From NCBI RefSeq assembly GCF_013364355.1, contig NZ_CP054931.1, positions 2,914,001 through 2,978,000 on the forward strand: a stretch of 64,000 bases of DNA, read 5' to 3'. Origin of the DNA: Stenotrophomonas sp. NA06056. GTDB taxonomy: Bacteria; Pseudomonadota; Gammaproteobacteria; Xanthomonadales; Xanthomonadaceae. The notes under the pieces are model-generated. The model was not told where the DNA came from, searched no databases, and saw only the letters and a program-made list of their open reading frames with translations. The position numbers were made by a program, and so were the translations under genes. Every line of letters starts with the position of its first letter. The stretch's first letter is position 1. This document shows positions 42,720 to 51,258 of the stretch, piece by piece.

Positions 42720-44095
42720 TCAGCGGACCGCCCAGCCTGCGCCGGCGCCTGCTCGCCTTCCTGGCGCTGCCGATGCTGGGTCTGTTGACCTTCAACACGC
42801 TGCTGGCGTACTACGTGGCGTTGGACTACTCCAACCGCATCCACGACCGCAACCTGACCGACGACACCGTCTCGTTCGCTCAAATGCTCAGCACGATGCC
42901 GGTCAGCAGCGACCTGTCCCCGCAGGCACGTTTCCTCATCGAGTACGACCCCGACGGTCACCGCTACTTCAACGTCGACAGCAGCCGCCTGGGCACCATC
43001 GCCGGCAATGCCGATTTCAGCGCCTATGCACCATCGCAGGACTGCAGCGGCGTGCATCCGGCGCTGTACGAAGGTGAATTGAACGGCCAGCAGGTGCGCA
43101 TGTCGACGGTCTGCACCCAGACCATGAACGATCCGCAGGACCAGCTGGCGGTGACCGTGGCCGAAAGCATGGCCGACCGCCGCCAGCGCGCTCGCGAGAT
43201 CCTGATGATCGTCATTCCGCTGATGACCATGCTGGCCCTGGGAATGGCGGCGCTGGTCTGGTTCGGGGTCACCCATGGCCTGCGCATCCTGACCCCGTTG
43301 ACCTCGCGCCTGGCCCAGCGCCGCGGCGAGCTGGCACCGATTTCCGATGCCGACGTACCGGAAGAAATCCAGCCACTGATCAGTACCATCGATGGCCTGT
43401 TCGCACGGCAGGCGGAAATGATCACGCTGCAGAACCGCTTCATTGCCGATGCCGCCCACCAGTTGCGCTCGCCACTGGCGGGCATGGCACTGCACGTGGA
43501 CCAGGCACTGGCCCACGGCGATCCGGAGACGGTGCGCGAAGCGCTGCAGAACATCCGCCGGCTCAACCAGCGCACCGCGCGCGTCAGCACCCAGCTGCTG
43601 GCGTTGAGCCGTGCCCAGACCGTGCCGGAGACGGTGGAGGCGCTGGACCTGTCCGAACTTGTGCCGCAATGGGTGGGCATGCGCGTGCCCGAAGCGATCC
43701 GCGATGGCATCGACCTCGGCTATCTGGGCCCGCAGCAGCCCGTGCGGATACTGGGCAACGGCGCCCTGCTGCACGAAGCGCTGGACAATCTGATAGACAA
43801 CGCCCTGCGCTACGCAGGCACGGAGGCGACCGTCACGGTAGGCGTGCAGGCGCTGGACGACAACGATGTCGAGCTGTACGTCGAAGACAACGGCCCCGGG
43901 GTACCTGAAGACGTGATGTCGCGGCTGGGGGAACGCTTCTTCCGCGCGCCCGGCACTGCCGCCAGCGGCACTGGCCTGGGCCTGGCCATCGCTCATGAGG
44001 CCGTCGAGCATCTGGGCGGGCGCCTGGGTTACCTCAACCGCCCCGGTGGCGGCCTGAAGGTGTCCATCACCATACCGTTGCTGAAGGGCCCTTGA
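42716..44095 (+). CDS. Sensor histidine kinase (TctE/QseC-like)
   Basis: Membrane kinase of 459 residues. Two transmembrane segments (residues about 10-32 and 165-190) enclose a periplasmic domain of about 130 residues with two Cys (DCSGVHP and TVCTQTMN). The H-box FIADAAHQLRSPLAGMALH and ATPase motifs DNALRYAG, DNGPGVP and GLGLAIAH follow. The start is GTG 42716, overlapping the regulator stop by four bases. Partner of the preceding response regulator. The sensed ligand is unknown. Confidence 0.88.
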   Translation: MISGPPSLRRRLLAFLALPMLGLLTFNTLLAYYVALDYSNRIHDRNLTDDTVSFAQMLSTMPVSSDLSPQARFLIEYDPDGHRYFNVDSSRLGTIAGNADFSAYAPSQDCSGVHPALYEGELNGQQVRMSTVCTQTMNDPQDQLAVTVAESMADRRQRAREILMIVIPLMTMLALGMAALVWFGVTHGLRILTPLTSRLAQRRGELAPISDADVPEEIQPLISTIDGLFARQAEMITLQNRFIADAAHQLRSPLAGMALHVDQALAHGDPETVREALQNIRRLNQRTARVSTQLLALSRAQTVPETVEALDLSELVPQWVGMRVPEAIRDGIDLGYLGPQQPVRILGNGALLHEALDNLIDNALRYAGTEATVTVGVQALDDNDVELYVEDNGPGVPEDVMSRLGERFFRAPGTAASGTGLGLAIAHEAVEHLGGRLGYLNRPGGGLKVSITIPLLKGP

Positions 44096-44174
44096 TCCAG
44101 CCCGGCCGTTGAAAGGTTGCCGAAAATCGCGCTTGCGATGCTGAGCTTCCCGACTGCCGCGCTGGAGCCGACTG

Positions 44175-45011
44175 GTGCCTGCATCCCATGAGTTTTTCCT
44201 TCCCGGTGGCCCGCAGGGCGTTCTGCTGATCCATGGTCTGACCGGCACGCCGGCCGAGATGCGCATGCTGGGCAAAGGGCTGAACAACGCCGGCTTCAGC
44301 GTGCACGGCGTGCAGCTGCCGGGCCACTGCGGCAGCGTCGAGGACCTGCTGCAGACCCGCTGGGAAGAGTGGTACCAGGGCGTGGAAGATGCGGCGGCGA
44401 ACCTGCGCGGCAAGGTTGACCAGTTGTTCGTCGGCGGGCTGTCGATGGGTGCGGTGCTTGCGCTGGCATTGGCGGCGCGCCGCCCGGACTGGGTCTCCGG
44501 CGTGGGCGTGTACGGCGCCACCTTCCGCTACGACGGCTGGAACATTCCGGCCGTCGCGCGCTTCTCGTTCCTGCTGCCGTGGTTCAAGCGCCTGGGCATC
44601 GGCCGCGACCGCATGTTCATGGAAGAGCCGCCATATGGCCTGCGCGATGAGCGCCTGCGTGCGCAGGTCAGCGCCGCCATGCTGTCCGGTGACAGTGCCG
44701 CTGCCGGCCTGCCGGGCAATCCGTGGCATGCGTTGGCCGAAATGCGTGCGCTGAGCAGCTGGACGCGCCGCCACCTGCACCAGGTCACGGCACCCTGCCT
44801 GGTGATGCACGCCCGCGAAGACGACGTGGCCAGCATGGGCAATGCCGAACTGGTGATCTCACGCGTCAGCGGACCGACCGAACTGGTGGTGCTGGAAGAC
44901 AGCTACCACATGATCACCATCGATCGCGAACGGCGCGAGGTGATCCGTCGCAGCGCGCGTTTCTTCAGCGACATTGGCGAACGTGCGGGCGCGCTGCAGG
45001 CGGTCGCCTGA
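44175..45011 (+). CDS. Alpha/beta hydrolase, Est30/carboxylesterase-like
   Basis: Protein of 278 residues with the alpha/beta-hydrolase pattern: VLLIHGLTGTPAEMR (oxyanion HG), the nucleophile elbow GGLSMGAV with Ser, an Asp in MHAREDDV and a late His in DSYHMITIDRE. This is a full Ser-Asp-His set as in carboxylesterase Est30 and monoglyceride lipases, which cleave small esters or thioesters. No signal peptide, so cytoplasmic. The start GTG 44175 leads directly into the following pair of small membrane proteins (one-base gap), which suggests a shared pathway. Confidence 0.85.
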   Translation: MPASHEFFLPGGPQGVLLIHGLTGTPAEMRMLGKGLNNAGFSVHGVQLPGHCGSVEDLLQTRWEEWYQGVEDAAANLRGKVDQLFVGGLSMGAVLALALAARRPDWVSGVGVYGATFRYDGWNIPAVARFSFLLPWFKRLGIGRDRMFMEEPPYGLRDERLRAQVSAAMLSGDSAAAGLPGNPWHALAEMRALSSWTRRHLHQVTAPCLVMHAREDDVASMGNAELVISRVSGPTELVVLEDSYHMITIDRERREVIRRSARFFSDIGERAGALQAVA

Positions 45012-45012
45012 G

Positions 45013-45372
45013 ATGGGATCGCTTGCCACCCTGCTGTGGCTGGTCAACGTGGTGCTCGACACCGGCGGCCAGCTGGCCTTCAAGGCTGCCGCCAGCGACC
45101 CGCAGGACGGCGAAGGCCTGCAGCGTTGGAAGCACATGTTCGGCCGTCCTTGGCTGTGGCTTGGCATCGCCTGCTACGTGCTTGAGTTCGTCGCCTGGAT
45201 CGCCTTCCTGTCGCTGGTCCCGTTGTCGCAGGGCGTGCTGCTCGGCTCGATCAACATCGTTGCGCTGATGGTCGCCGGCCGCATCCTGTTCCGCGAGCGG
45301 CTGACGCCGTTACGGGTGACCGGCATGCTGCTGGTCAGCGCCGGCGTTGCCGTCGTTGGAGCCGGAACATGA
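45013..45372 (+). CDS. Half-size EamA/SMR-type membrane protein, first of pair
   Basis: Protein of 119 residues with four membrane segments, starting MGSLATLLWLVNVVLDTGGQLAFKAAASD and ending with the VTGMLLVSAGVAVVGA helix. It has the four-helix layout of the SMR/EamA superfamily, in which ArnE/ArnF are heterodimeric flippases of a lipid-linked amino sugar. It overlaps the next gene by four bases (ATGA), and that gene encodes the likely partner. ATG 45013 follows the hydrolase stop by one base; a longer frame from 44974 would overlap the hydrolase gene. Confidence 0.8.
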   Translation: MGSLATLLWLVNVVLDTGGQLAFKAAASDPQDGEGLQRWKHMFGRPWLWLGIACYVLEFVAWIAFLSLVPLSQGVLLGSINIVALMVAGRILFRERLTPLRVTGMLLVSAGVAVVGAGT

Positions 45373-45767
45373 GGCGGCTGTATCTGGTCGGCTTCCCGCT
45401 GCTGATGGCCTTCGACACCTTGGCCCAGCTGTGCTTCAAGTATGCCGGCGACGCCGCGCTGCCGGTGGAGGCCAACACCGCATGGCTGCTGCGCGTGCTG
45501 TCGCAGCCCTGGGTGTACGGCGCGATGCTGGGTTACGTCGGCGCGTTCTTCACCTGGATGAGTCTGTTGCGGCACGCGCCGATCGGCCCTGCATTCGCCG
45601 CTTCTCATCTGGAAGTGATCAGCGTGCTGCTGCTTTCGGCGTGGCTGCTGCACGAGCCGTTGACGCTGCATCACCTGATCGGTGCGGTGCTGATCGTGGC
45701 CGGCATCATCTGCCTGGGCCGTGCCGAGGCGGATGATCCACATGCTGCAACCGAACCAAGCCCGTGA
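45369..45767 (+). CDS. Half-size EamA/SMR-type membrane protein, second of pair
   Basis: Protein of 132 residues with four membrane segments (PLLMAFDTLAQLCFKYAG, VYGAMLGYVGAFFTWMSLL, AASHLEVISVLLLSAWLL, LIGAVLIVAGIICLGR). The AQLCFK and GAVLIVAGI patterns fit EamA/SMR members. It differs clearly from the upstream protein, so the two probably form a heterodimer. Both ends overlap neighbours by four bases (ATGA and GTGA), strong evidence of translational coupling into the aminotransferase gene. The transported compound is unknown; a lipid-linked or soluble amine is a reasonable guess. Confidence 0.8.
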   Translation: MRRLYLVGFPLLMAFDTLAQLCFKYAGDAALPVEANTAWLLRVLSQPWVYGAMLGYVGAFFTWMSLLRHAPIGPAFAASHLEVISVLLLSAWLLHEPLTLHHLIGAVLIVAGIICLGRAEADDPHAATEPSP

Positions 45768-46966
45768 GCCTGCTGTCGCGCGAATTGCCGCCCACCGCCG
45801 GCCTGCCGTTGCAGGCCAGCGATTTTCTTCCCGGCGGTGGCGACCTGCGCACGATTCTCGCCGAACAGCTGGGCACGCCACCGCTGCAGCTGACCTGCTC
45901 GGGCACCCACGCCCTGCTGATCGCCCTGCGCACCCTGCGCAGGCGCGCGCCGCAACGCGATACGGTGATCCTGCCGGCCTATACCTGCCCGCTGGTGCCG
46001 ATTGCCGTGCACAGCCTCGGCCTGCGCATACAGCTGTGCGATACCCGCCGCGACCACTTCGACTTCGACCCGGCTGCCCTGCATGCCACAGCCAATGCGC
46101 GCACGCTGGCGATCATTCCCACGCATCTGGGTGGGCGTATCGCCGATGTCGATCGCGCCTGTGCGATCGCGCACGGCGTCGGCGCGTGGGTGATCGAGGA
46201 CGCTGCGCAGGCACTGGGTGCCCGCGTGGCCGGCAACAGCGTGGGCCTGCGCGGCGATATCGGTTTCTTCAGCCTGGCAGCCGGCAAGGGCCTGAGCCTG
46301 CATGAGGGCGGCCTGCTGCTGACGCATGACGAAGCACTGCGTGCGGCATTGATCGAGCAGGGCGCAGGACACACGCCCTTCAGCCTGCGCTGGGAGCTGA
46401 CCCGCAGCCTGCAGCTGCTGGGCCTGGCGGCCTGCTACCGCCCTTCCCTGCTGTCGCTGGTGTATGGAAATCCGTTGCGGCGTGCCCTGCGCCGTGGCGA
46501 CCTGGAAGATGCGGTGGGTGATGTGTTTCCGTTGGACATTCCGCAGCATCGCGTCAGCCGCTGGCGGCAGAACGTCGGTGCGCACGCAGCGCAGCGCCTG
46601 CCCGCCTTCCTGCAGGCGGCCCGCCTGCGCGCGCTGCAGCTGCGCGTGCAGCTGGAATCACTGCCTGCCGTTGAAGTGGTGGACGGAATGCCTGGCACCC
46701 TCGGCACCTGGCCGATGCTGATGCTGCTGCTGCCCAGCGAACGTGCGCGTGACAAGGCGCTGTCCGCGCTGTGGCAGCGCGGCCTGGGTGTCAGCCGCAT
46801 GTTCATCCATGCCTTGCCGGACTACGCCTATCTGCGTGGCATCGTTGCAGATGCGCACGTACCCAATGCCCGCGACTTCGCCGCCCGCTGCCTGACCGTG
46901 GGCAACAGCCCCTGGCTGACCCCTGCAGACACCCGCGAGATCGTGAAGGTGCTGGCGGCCCAGTAG
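45764..46966 (+). CDS. DegT/DnrJ/EryC1/StrS-family PLP aminotransferase
   Basis: Protein of 400 residues of the sugar-aminotransferase-like family. Visible family features are LTCSGTHALLIALRTL (cofactor phosphate site), ILPAYTCPLVPIAV, VIEDAAQALGARVAG (Asp binding the pyridine N) and FFSLAAGKGLSLHEGGLLLT with the cofactor Lys. Members aminate keto-sugars or cyclitols. The start is GTG 45764, overlapping the upstream membrane protein stop. A 161-bp gap, without a recognised gene, separates it from the HAD gene. Whether the substrate is a sugar nucleotide is not known; no other sugar-nucleotide enzyme is nearby. Confidence 0.85.
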   Translation: MSLLSRELPPTAGLPLQASDFLPGGGDLRTILAEQLGTPPLQLTCSGTHALLIALRTLRRRAPQRDTVILPAYTCPLVPIAVHSLGLRIQLCDTRRDHFDFDPAALHATANARTLAIIPTHLGGRIADVDRACAIAHGVGAWVIEDAAQALGARVAGNSVGLRGDIGFFSLAAGKGLSLHEGGLLLTHDEALRAALIEQGAGHTPFSLRWELTRSLQLLGLAACYRPSLLSLVYGNPLRRALRRGDLEDAVGDVFPLDIPQHRVSRWRQNVGAHAAQRLPAFLQAARLRALQLRVQLESLPAVEVVDGMPGTLGTWPMLMLLLPSERARDKALSALWQRGLGVSRMFIHALPDYAYLRGIVADAHVPNARDFAARCLTVGNSPWLTPADTREIVKVLAAQ

Positions 46967-47127
46967 TGGCTGAAGCCCGGCGAGGCCTGCTTCGCGTCAC
47001 TGGCTGAACGCTTCCCGAGTGCCTCTGTTCAAGCTTTCAGGCGGAAAGGAACGAGAAAGACGGCCTGCCTACATTGGCCCCGTCGCCGGCATCGTGCCAA
47101 CGCCTCTCTTCATCGACGGAGCTGCCC

Positions 47128-47814
47128 ATGCAATGGAGCATCCTGTGTGACTTCGATGGCACCATCAGCCTCGAGGACGTCATCGATTCACTGTTGGAAA
47201 AGTTCGGCCAACCCGGTTGGCAGCAGCTGGAAGATCAGTGGCGCTCGGGTGAGATCGGCTCGCGTGAATGCATGCAGGGCCAGGTCCGTCTGCTGAAGCT
47301 GGATCCGGCCACACTCGATGCACACCTGGACCAGGTACGGATCGATCCGGGCTTTGCCGCCTTCGTCAATCGCGCACATGCGTTGGGCCTGCCACTGCGC
47401 ATCGTCAGCGACGGTCTGGATTACGCGATCCATCGCATACTCGCCAACCATGGCCTGCCGCCGCTGCCCGTAGTGGCCAACCATCTGCGCTGGTGTGACG
47501 GCCATTGGCAGCTGGAATCCCCCTACCAGGCGGAAGGCTGCCGCAGCGGCACCTGCAAGTGCACCTGCGCGGCGCAGGCGCGTGGCGACGAAGCCCCTCG
47601 TGTGCTGATGATCGGTGATGGCGCTTCGGATTTCTGCGTATCCGAACACGCCGATTTCGTATTCGCCAAGCGTCGCCTGATTACCCATTGCGCAAACGCC
47701 GGCATCCCCCACGCCGCCATCGACACCTTCCACGATGCTGCCGCGCTGCTGCCGCGCCTTCTCGACGGCAGCCTGCTTCAGCCCTCGCTTCCGCGGTTGC
47801 TCGCCACCGCCTGA
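47128..47814 (+). CDS. HAD-IB family phosphatase, MtnX/SerB-like
   Basis: Phosphatase of 228 residues: motif I LCDFDGTIS with the nucleophile Asp, motif II Ser in LRIVSDGLDYAI, motif IV VLMIGDGASDFCVSEHADFVFAK. This is the pattern of phosphoserine phosphatase and of MtnX of the methionine salvage pathway, but no other methionine-salvage gene is here. An odd insert with the Cys-rich run GCRSGTCKCTCAAQ between motifs III and IV could bind a metal. ATG 47128 follows GGAG by seven bases. It lies 48 bp before the class III aminotransferase gene. Confidence 0.85.
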   Translation: MQWSILCDFDGTISLEDVIDSLLEKFGQPGWQQLEDQWRSGEIGSRECMQGQVRLLKLDPATLDAHLDQVRIDPGFAAFVNRAHALGLPLRIVSDGLDYAIHRILANHGLPPLPVVANHLRWCDGHWQLESPYQAEGCRSGTCKCTCAAQARGDEAPRVLMIGDGASDFCVSEHADFVFAKRRLITHCANAGIPHAAIDTFHDAAALLPRLLDGSLLQPSLPRLLATA

Positions 47815-47862
47815 TCGCTCCGCCCGTTGCTTCCTTCGAATGTCCTCTCCGGAACCGAACCG

Positions 47863-49263
47863 ATGAATATTTTTGACAAGAACGCCGATGCCGCCATCAC
47901 CGATGCGCAGCTGCTGGCAGACGAAGCCCGCTACAGCTCCTTCGGCGACACCGTGCACTACGTCGATCCGCCGAAGATTTTCCAGCGCTGCGAAGGCAGC
48001 TACATGTTCGATGCCGCCGGCACCCCGTACCTCGATCTGCAGATGTGGTACTCGGCCTGCAACTTCGGTTACGCCAACCAGCGCCTGAACGATGCGCTGA
48101 AGGACCAGATCGACACCCTGCCGCAGGTCGCCAGCCAGTATCTGCACCCCACGCGCGTGCAGCTGGCCAAGACCATCGCGGTGGACATGCACGAGAAGTT
48201 CGGCCTCGACGGCCGCGTGCACTTCAACGTCGGTGGCGCGCAGGCGGTGGAGGATTCACTGAAGATCGTCCGCAACGCGCGCAACGGCAAGAGCCTGATG
48301 TTTGCGTTTGAAGGCGGCTACCATGGCCGCACCCTCGGCGCCTCGTCGATCACCTCCAGCTACCGCTACCGCCGCCGCTACGGCCACTTCGGCGAACGCG
48401 CGATGTTCATCCCGTTCCCGTATCCGTTCCGTCGTCCGAAGGGCATGACCCCCGACGAGTACTCCGACCACTGCGTGCACCAGTTCGAGCGCCTGTTCGA
48501 AAGCGAGTACAACGGCGTATGGGATCCCAAGGTCGGCCAGGCCGAGTACGCCGCGTTCTACGTCGAGCCGATCCAGGGCACCGGCGGCTACGTCATTCCG
48601 CCGCGCAACTTCTTCAAGGGCCTCAAGCGCGTGCTGGACAAGTACGGCATCCTGATGGTCGTCGATGAGATCCAGATGGGCTTCTGGCGCACCGGCAAGC
48701 TGTGGTCCATCGAACACTTCGGTGTCACCCCGGACGTGCTGGTGTTCGGCAAGGCACTGACCAACGGCCTCAACCCGTTGTCGGGCCTGTGGGCGCGCGA
48801 AGAACTGATCAATCCGACCGTGTTCCCGCCGGGCTCCACCCACTCCACCTTCAATTCCAATCCGCTGGGTACGCGCCTGGGCCTTGAAGTGTTGAAGCTG
48901 GGCAAAGAGATGGATTACGAACGCACCGTTCCGGAAAAAGGCGCTTACTTCCTCGACGGCCTGCGCGGCCTGCAGAAGCGCCATCCGGAAATCGGCGATG
49001 TCGATGGCCTCGGCCTGGCGCTGCGCGCGGAAATCTGCGCTGCCGATGGCTTCACCCCGAACCGTGAGCTGCTGGACCGCATGGTCGACATCGGCCTGGC
49101 CGGCGACCTGCTGCACGACGGCAAGCGCATGGGCCTCGTGCTCGATGTCGGTGGCTGGTACAAGAACGTGATCACCTTCGCGCCCTCGTTGAACATCACC
49201 TACGAAGAGATCGATCTGGCGATCACCCTGCTGGACCAGCTGCTGACCAAGGCCAAGGGCTGA
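47863..49263 (+). CDS. Class III (GABA/ornithine-type) PLP aminotransferase
   Basis: Protein of 466 residues. Motifs match class III aminotransferases: FNVGGAQAVEDSLKI, FEGGYHGRTLGASSIT (cofactor site), AFYVEPIQGTGGYVIPPR, LMVVDEIQMGFWRTGKLW (Asp-Glu-x-Gln motif) and the Lys in LVFGKALTNGLNPLSG. Substrates in this class are omega-amino acids or diamines such as GABA, ornithine or diaminobutyrate. The N-terminus is rather unlike the GABA transaminases, so the substrate is left open. ATG 47863 is chosen over an opening at 47827. Confidence 0.88.
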   Translation: MNIFDKNADAAITDAQLLADEARYSSFGDTVHYVDPPKIFQRCEGSYMFDAAGTPYLDLQMWYSACNFGYANQRLNDALKDQIDTLPQVASQYLHPTRVQLAKTIAVDMHEKFGLDGRVHFNVGGAQAVEDSLKIVRNARNGKSLMFAFEGGYHGRTLGASSITSSYRYRRRYGHFGERAMFIPFPYPFRRPKGMTPDEYSDHCVHQFERLFESEYNGVWDPKVGQAEYAAFYVEPIQGTGGYVIPPRNFFKGLKRVLDKYGILMVVDEIQMGFWRTGKLWSIEHFGVTPDVLVFGKALTNGLNPLSGLWAREELINPTVFPPGSTHSTFNSNPLGTRLGLEVLKLGKEMDYERTVPEKGAYFLDGLRGLQKRHPEIGDVDGLGLALRAEICAADGFTPNRELLDRMVDIGLAGDLLHDGKRMGLVLDVGGWYKNVITFAPSLNITYEEIDLAITLLDQLLTKAKG

Positions 49264-49286
49264 GTGGAAATGCGCTGCCGGTTCCC

Positions 49287-50360
49287 GTGCCCCGCATGGA
49301 CATGATTCCGCGTGTATCCAGCACCGCGCTGGAACCGGCCGCGCTGCTGGAGGGCTTCCTGGCCCACCCGCCCCTGGGCTTCGATGCCAGCCGCCTGCCC
49401 AGCGGCCTGCCCAGCTTCCGGGCGCCGCTGGATCTGACCACGACCCTGGACGATGCAGTGCGCTCGCGCCTGCTGCGGCAGCCGCTGTCGCGCCTGTGGC
49501 GGCCGTGGCTGACCTGGCAGACGCGGTTCATCGGCGCCACCAGCACCGAGTACACACCGCTGCCGGCGCACGTGTCGGCGGCGGCCCTGGCCGACGATGT
49601 GCTGCGCCACGGCGTCGGTGACAGCCGGCTGCTGGTGGTCAAGGATCTGGCGATCGATTCCCCGTTGCTGGACGACGCCGCCAACGCGCACAGCCAGGCG
49701 TTCCTGCAGGCGCTGCTGGAACGCGGCTTCATCCAGCTGGAAGGCATGCCGCTGGCATGGGTGGCGATCGATTTCGATTGCATCGACACCTACCTGGCGC
49801 GCCTGTCCACGGCGCGGCGCAAGAACATCCGGCGCAAACTGCGCTCGCGTGCCCACCTGCAGATCGACTGCATCGCTACCGGCGACCCCGCGCTTGCCGA
49901 GCCACGGCTGCAGGCCGAACTGCACGCGCTGTACCTGCAGGTGTATGCGCAGAGCGCGGTGCATTTCGATCAGCTCGACCTGCCCTTCTTCCAGCACCTG
50001 CTGGCGGACACGCAGGGTCAGGGCCGCATGTTCCTTTACCGCCACAACGGCGAGCTGATCGGTTGGAACCTGTGCTACGTGCACGCCGGCAAACTGGTGG
50101 ACAAGTACATCGGCCTGTCCTATCCGCAATCGCGCGACCACAACCTGTACTCGGTCAGCTGGATGCACAACCTGGAGTACGCGTTGCAGCACGGCCTCAG
50201 CCACTACGTCGCCGGCTGGACCGATTCACGCATCAAGGCCGAACTGGGTGCCCGCTTCACCTCCACCGTGCATGCCGTGCACGCGCGTTCGCCCCTGCTG
50301 CGCGCCGCCCTGCGCAGACTGGCACCGCACCTGCAGGGTGAGCCGGATGGAGGGGGCTGA
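49287..50360 (+). CDS. FemAB/GNAT-like acyl- or aminoacyl-transferase (peptidogalycan type)
   Basis: Protein of 357 residues matching the DUF482-like GNAT superfamily: an N-terminal half with LVVKDLAIDSPLLDDA, then FDCIDTYLARLSTARRKNIRRKL, and a C-terminal GNAT-like portion with FLYRHNGELIGWNLCYVHAGKLVDKYIGL and HYVAGWTDSRIKAELGARF. FemAB relatives transfer amino acids from tRNA, or acyl groups, onto cell-envelope or metabolite amines. No membrane segments. The start is uncertain: GTG 49287 or ATG 49296 or 49302; the coding frame is open upstream to the previous stop. The ribosome-binding site is weak, hinting at coupling. Confidence 0.75.
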   Translation: MPRMDMIPRVSSTALEPAALLEGFLAHPPLGFDASRLPSGLPSFRAPLDLTTTLDDAVRSRLLRQPLSRLWRPWLTWQTRFIGATSTEYTPLPAHVSAAALADDVLRHGVGDSRLLVVKDLAIDSPLLDDAANAHSQAFLQALLERGFIQLEGMPLAWVAIDFDCIDTYLARLSTARRKNIRRKLRSRAHLQIDCIATGDPALAEPRLQAELHALYLQVYAQSAVHFDQLDLPFFQHLLADTQGQGRMFLYRHNGELIGWNLCYVHAGKLVDKYIGLSYPQSRDHNLYSVSWMHNLEYALQHGLSHYVAGWTDSRIKAELGARFTSTVHAVHARSPLLRAALRRLAPHLQGEPDGGG

Positions 50361-50363
50361 CCG

Positions 50364-51248
50364 ATGCAACTGCGCCCCCCGCTGATCCTCGACCTTGATG
50401 GTGGCGTACTGCCCTTGCCGCAGGCACGCACGCTCGCGCTGCAGCACTGGCATGATCCGCTGCGCTTCGCCTGCCGCAACGGCACGCTGTCACGCTTCGC
50501 AGATGAAGTTCTGTCGCCGCTGCCGGCACAACTCGGCACGGTGATGCTCGGCAGCGGCGACTTCCATCATCTCAGCCTGCCGCTGCTGCAGCGCCTGCAC
50601 ACGCGTGCCCCGTTCCAGCTGGTGGTGCTGGACAACCATCCGGACAACATGCGTTTTCCCTTCGGCATGCACTGCGGTTCCTGGGTGAACGCCGCCGCGG
50701 CGTTGCCACAGGTATCGCATGTGCACGTGCTGGGCATCACCTCCCGCGATATCGGCCGGGGCCATGCGTGGGAGAACCACTGGCGGCCCCTGCTGGGACG
50801 GCGGCTGACCTACTGGTGCATGGACGTGGATGTGGGCTGGGCCAGCCGCATGGGCATGGCGGGCGCCTTCCGTCGCTTCGAACATCCCGAGGCGCTGGTC
50901 GCCGCGTTCGCCGCCGAACAGGCGCAGTCACCCCGTCCCAGCTATCTGTCTATCGACAAGGACGTGTTCGCTGAAGAGGTAGCGCGCAGCAACTGGGACC
51001 AGGGCCGCTTCCAGCTTGAGCACGCACTGATGGTGATCGAAGCCCTGCGTACCGGTGGACTGGTGGGCAGCGATATCACCGGCGAGGTGTCACTGGCCAA
51101 CTATCAGAGCCGTTTCAAGCGCTGGCTGTCGTCGCTGGATGGGCAACCGGATATCAGCGCTGATGATCTTCCTGTATGGCAGACGCGACACCAGCAGGTG
51201 AACCGCGAACTGCTGGCGGCGCTGGCCGCAGTCCCGACTGCCTGCTGA
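50364..51248 (+). CDS. Arginase/ureohydrolase-fold protein (UPF0489-like)
   Basis: Protein of 294 residues with metal-binding motifs of the ureohydrolase fold: GSGDFHHLS, VVLDNHPDNM (the DxHxD-type motif) and SIDKDVF (the SxDxDxxD-type motif). These suggest a two-metal hydrolase, but the sequence is far from arginase or agmatinase and nearer to the UPF0489/C5orf22 group, whose activity is not established. AGGGGG lies seven bases ahead of ATG 50364. It is the last gene of the cluster and ends directly before the SMAG array. Confidence 0.7.
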   Translation: MQLRPPLILDLDGGVLPLPQARTLALQHWHDPLRFACRNGTLSRFADEVLSPLPAQLGTVMLGSGDFHHLSLPLLQRLHTRAPFQLVVLDNHPDNMRFPFGMHCGSWVNAAAALPQVSHVHVLGITSRDIGRGHAWENHWRPLLGRRLTYWCMDVDVGWASRMGMAGAFRRFEHPEALVAAFAAEQAQSPRPSYLSIDKDVFAEEVARSNWDQGRFQLEHALMVIEALRTGGLVGSDITGEVSLANYQSRFKRWLSSLDGQPDISADDLPVWQTRHQQVNRELLAALAAVPTAC

Positions 51249-51258
51249 TCGCTTTTTT

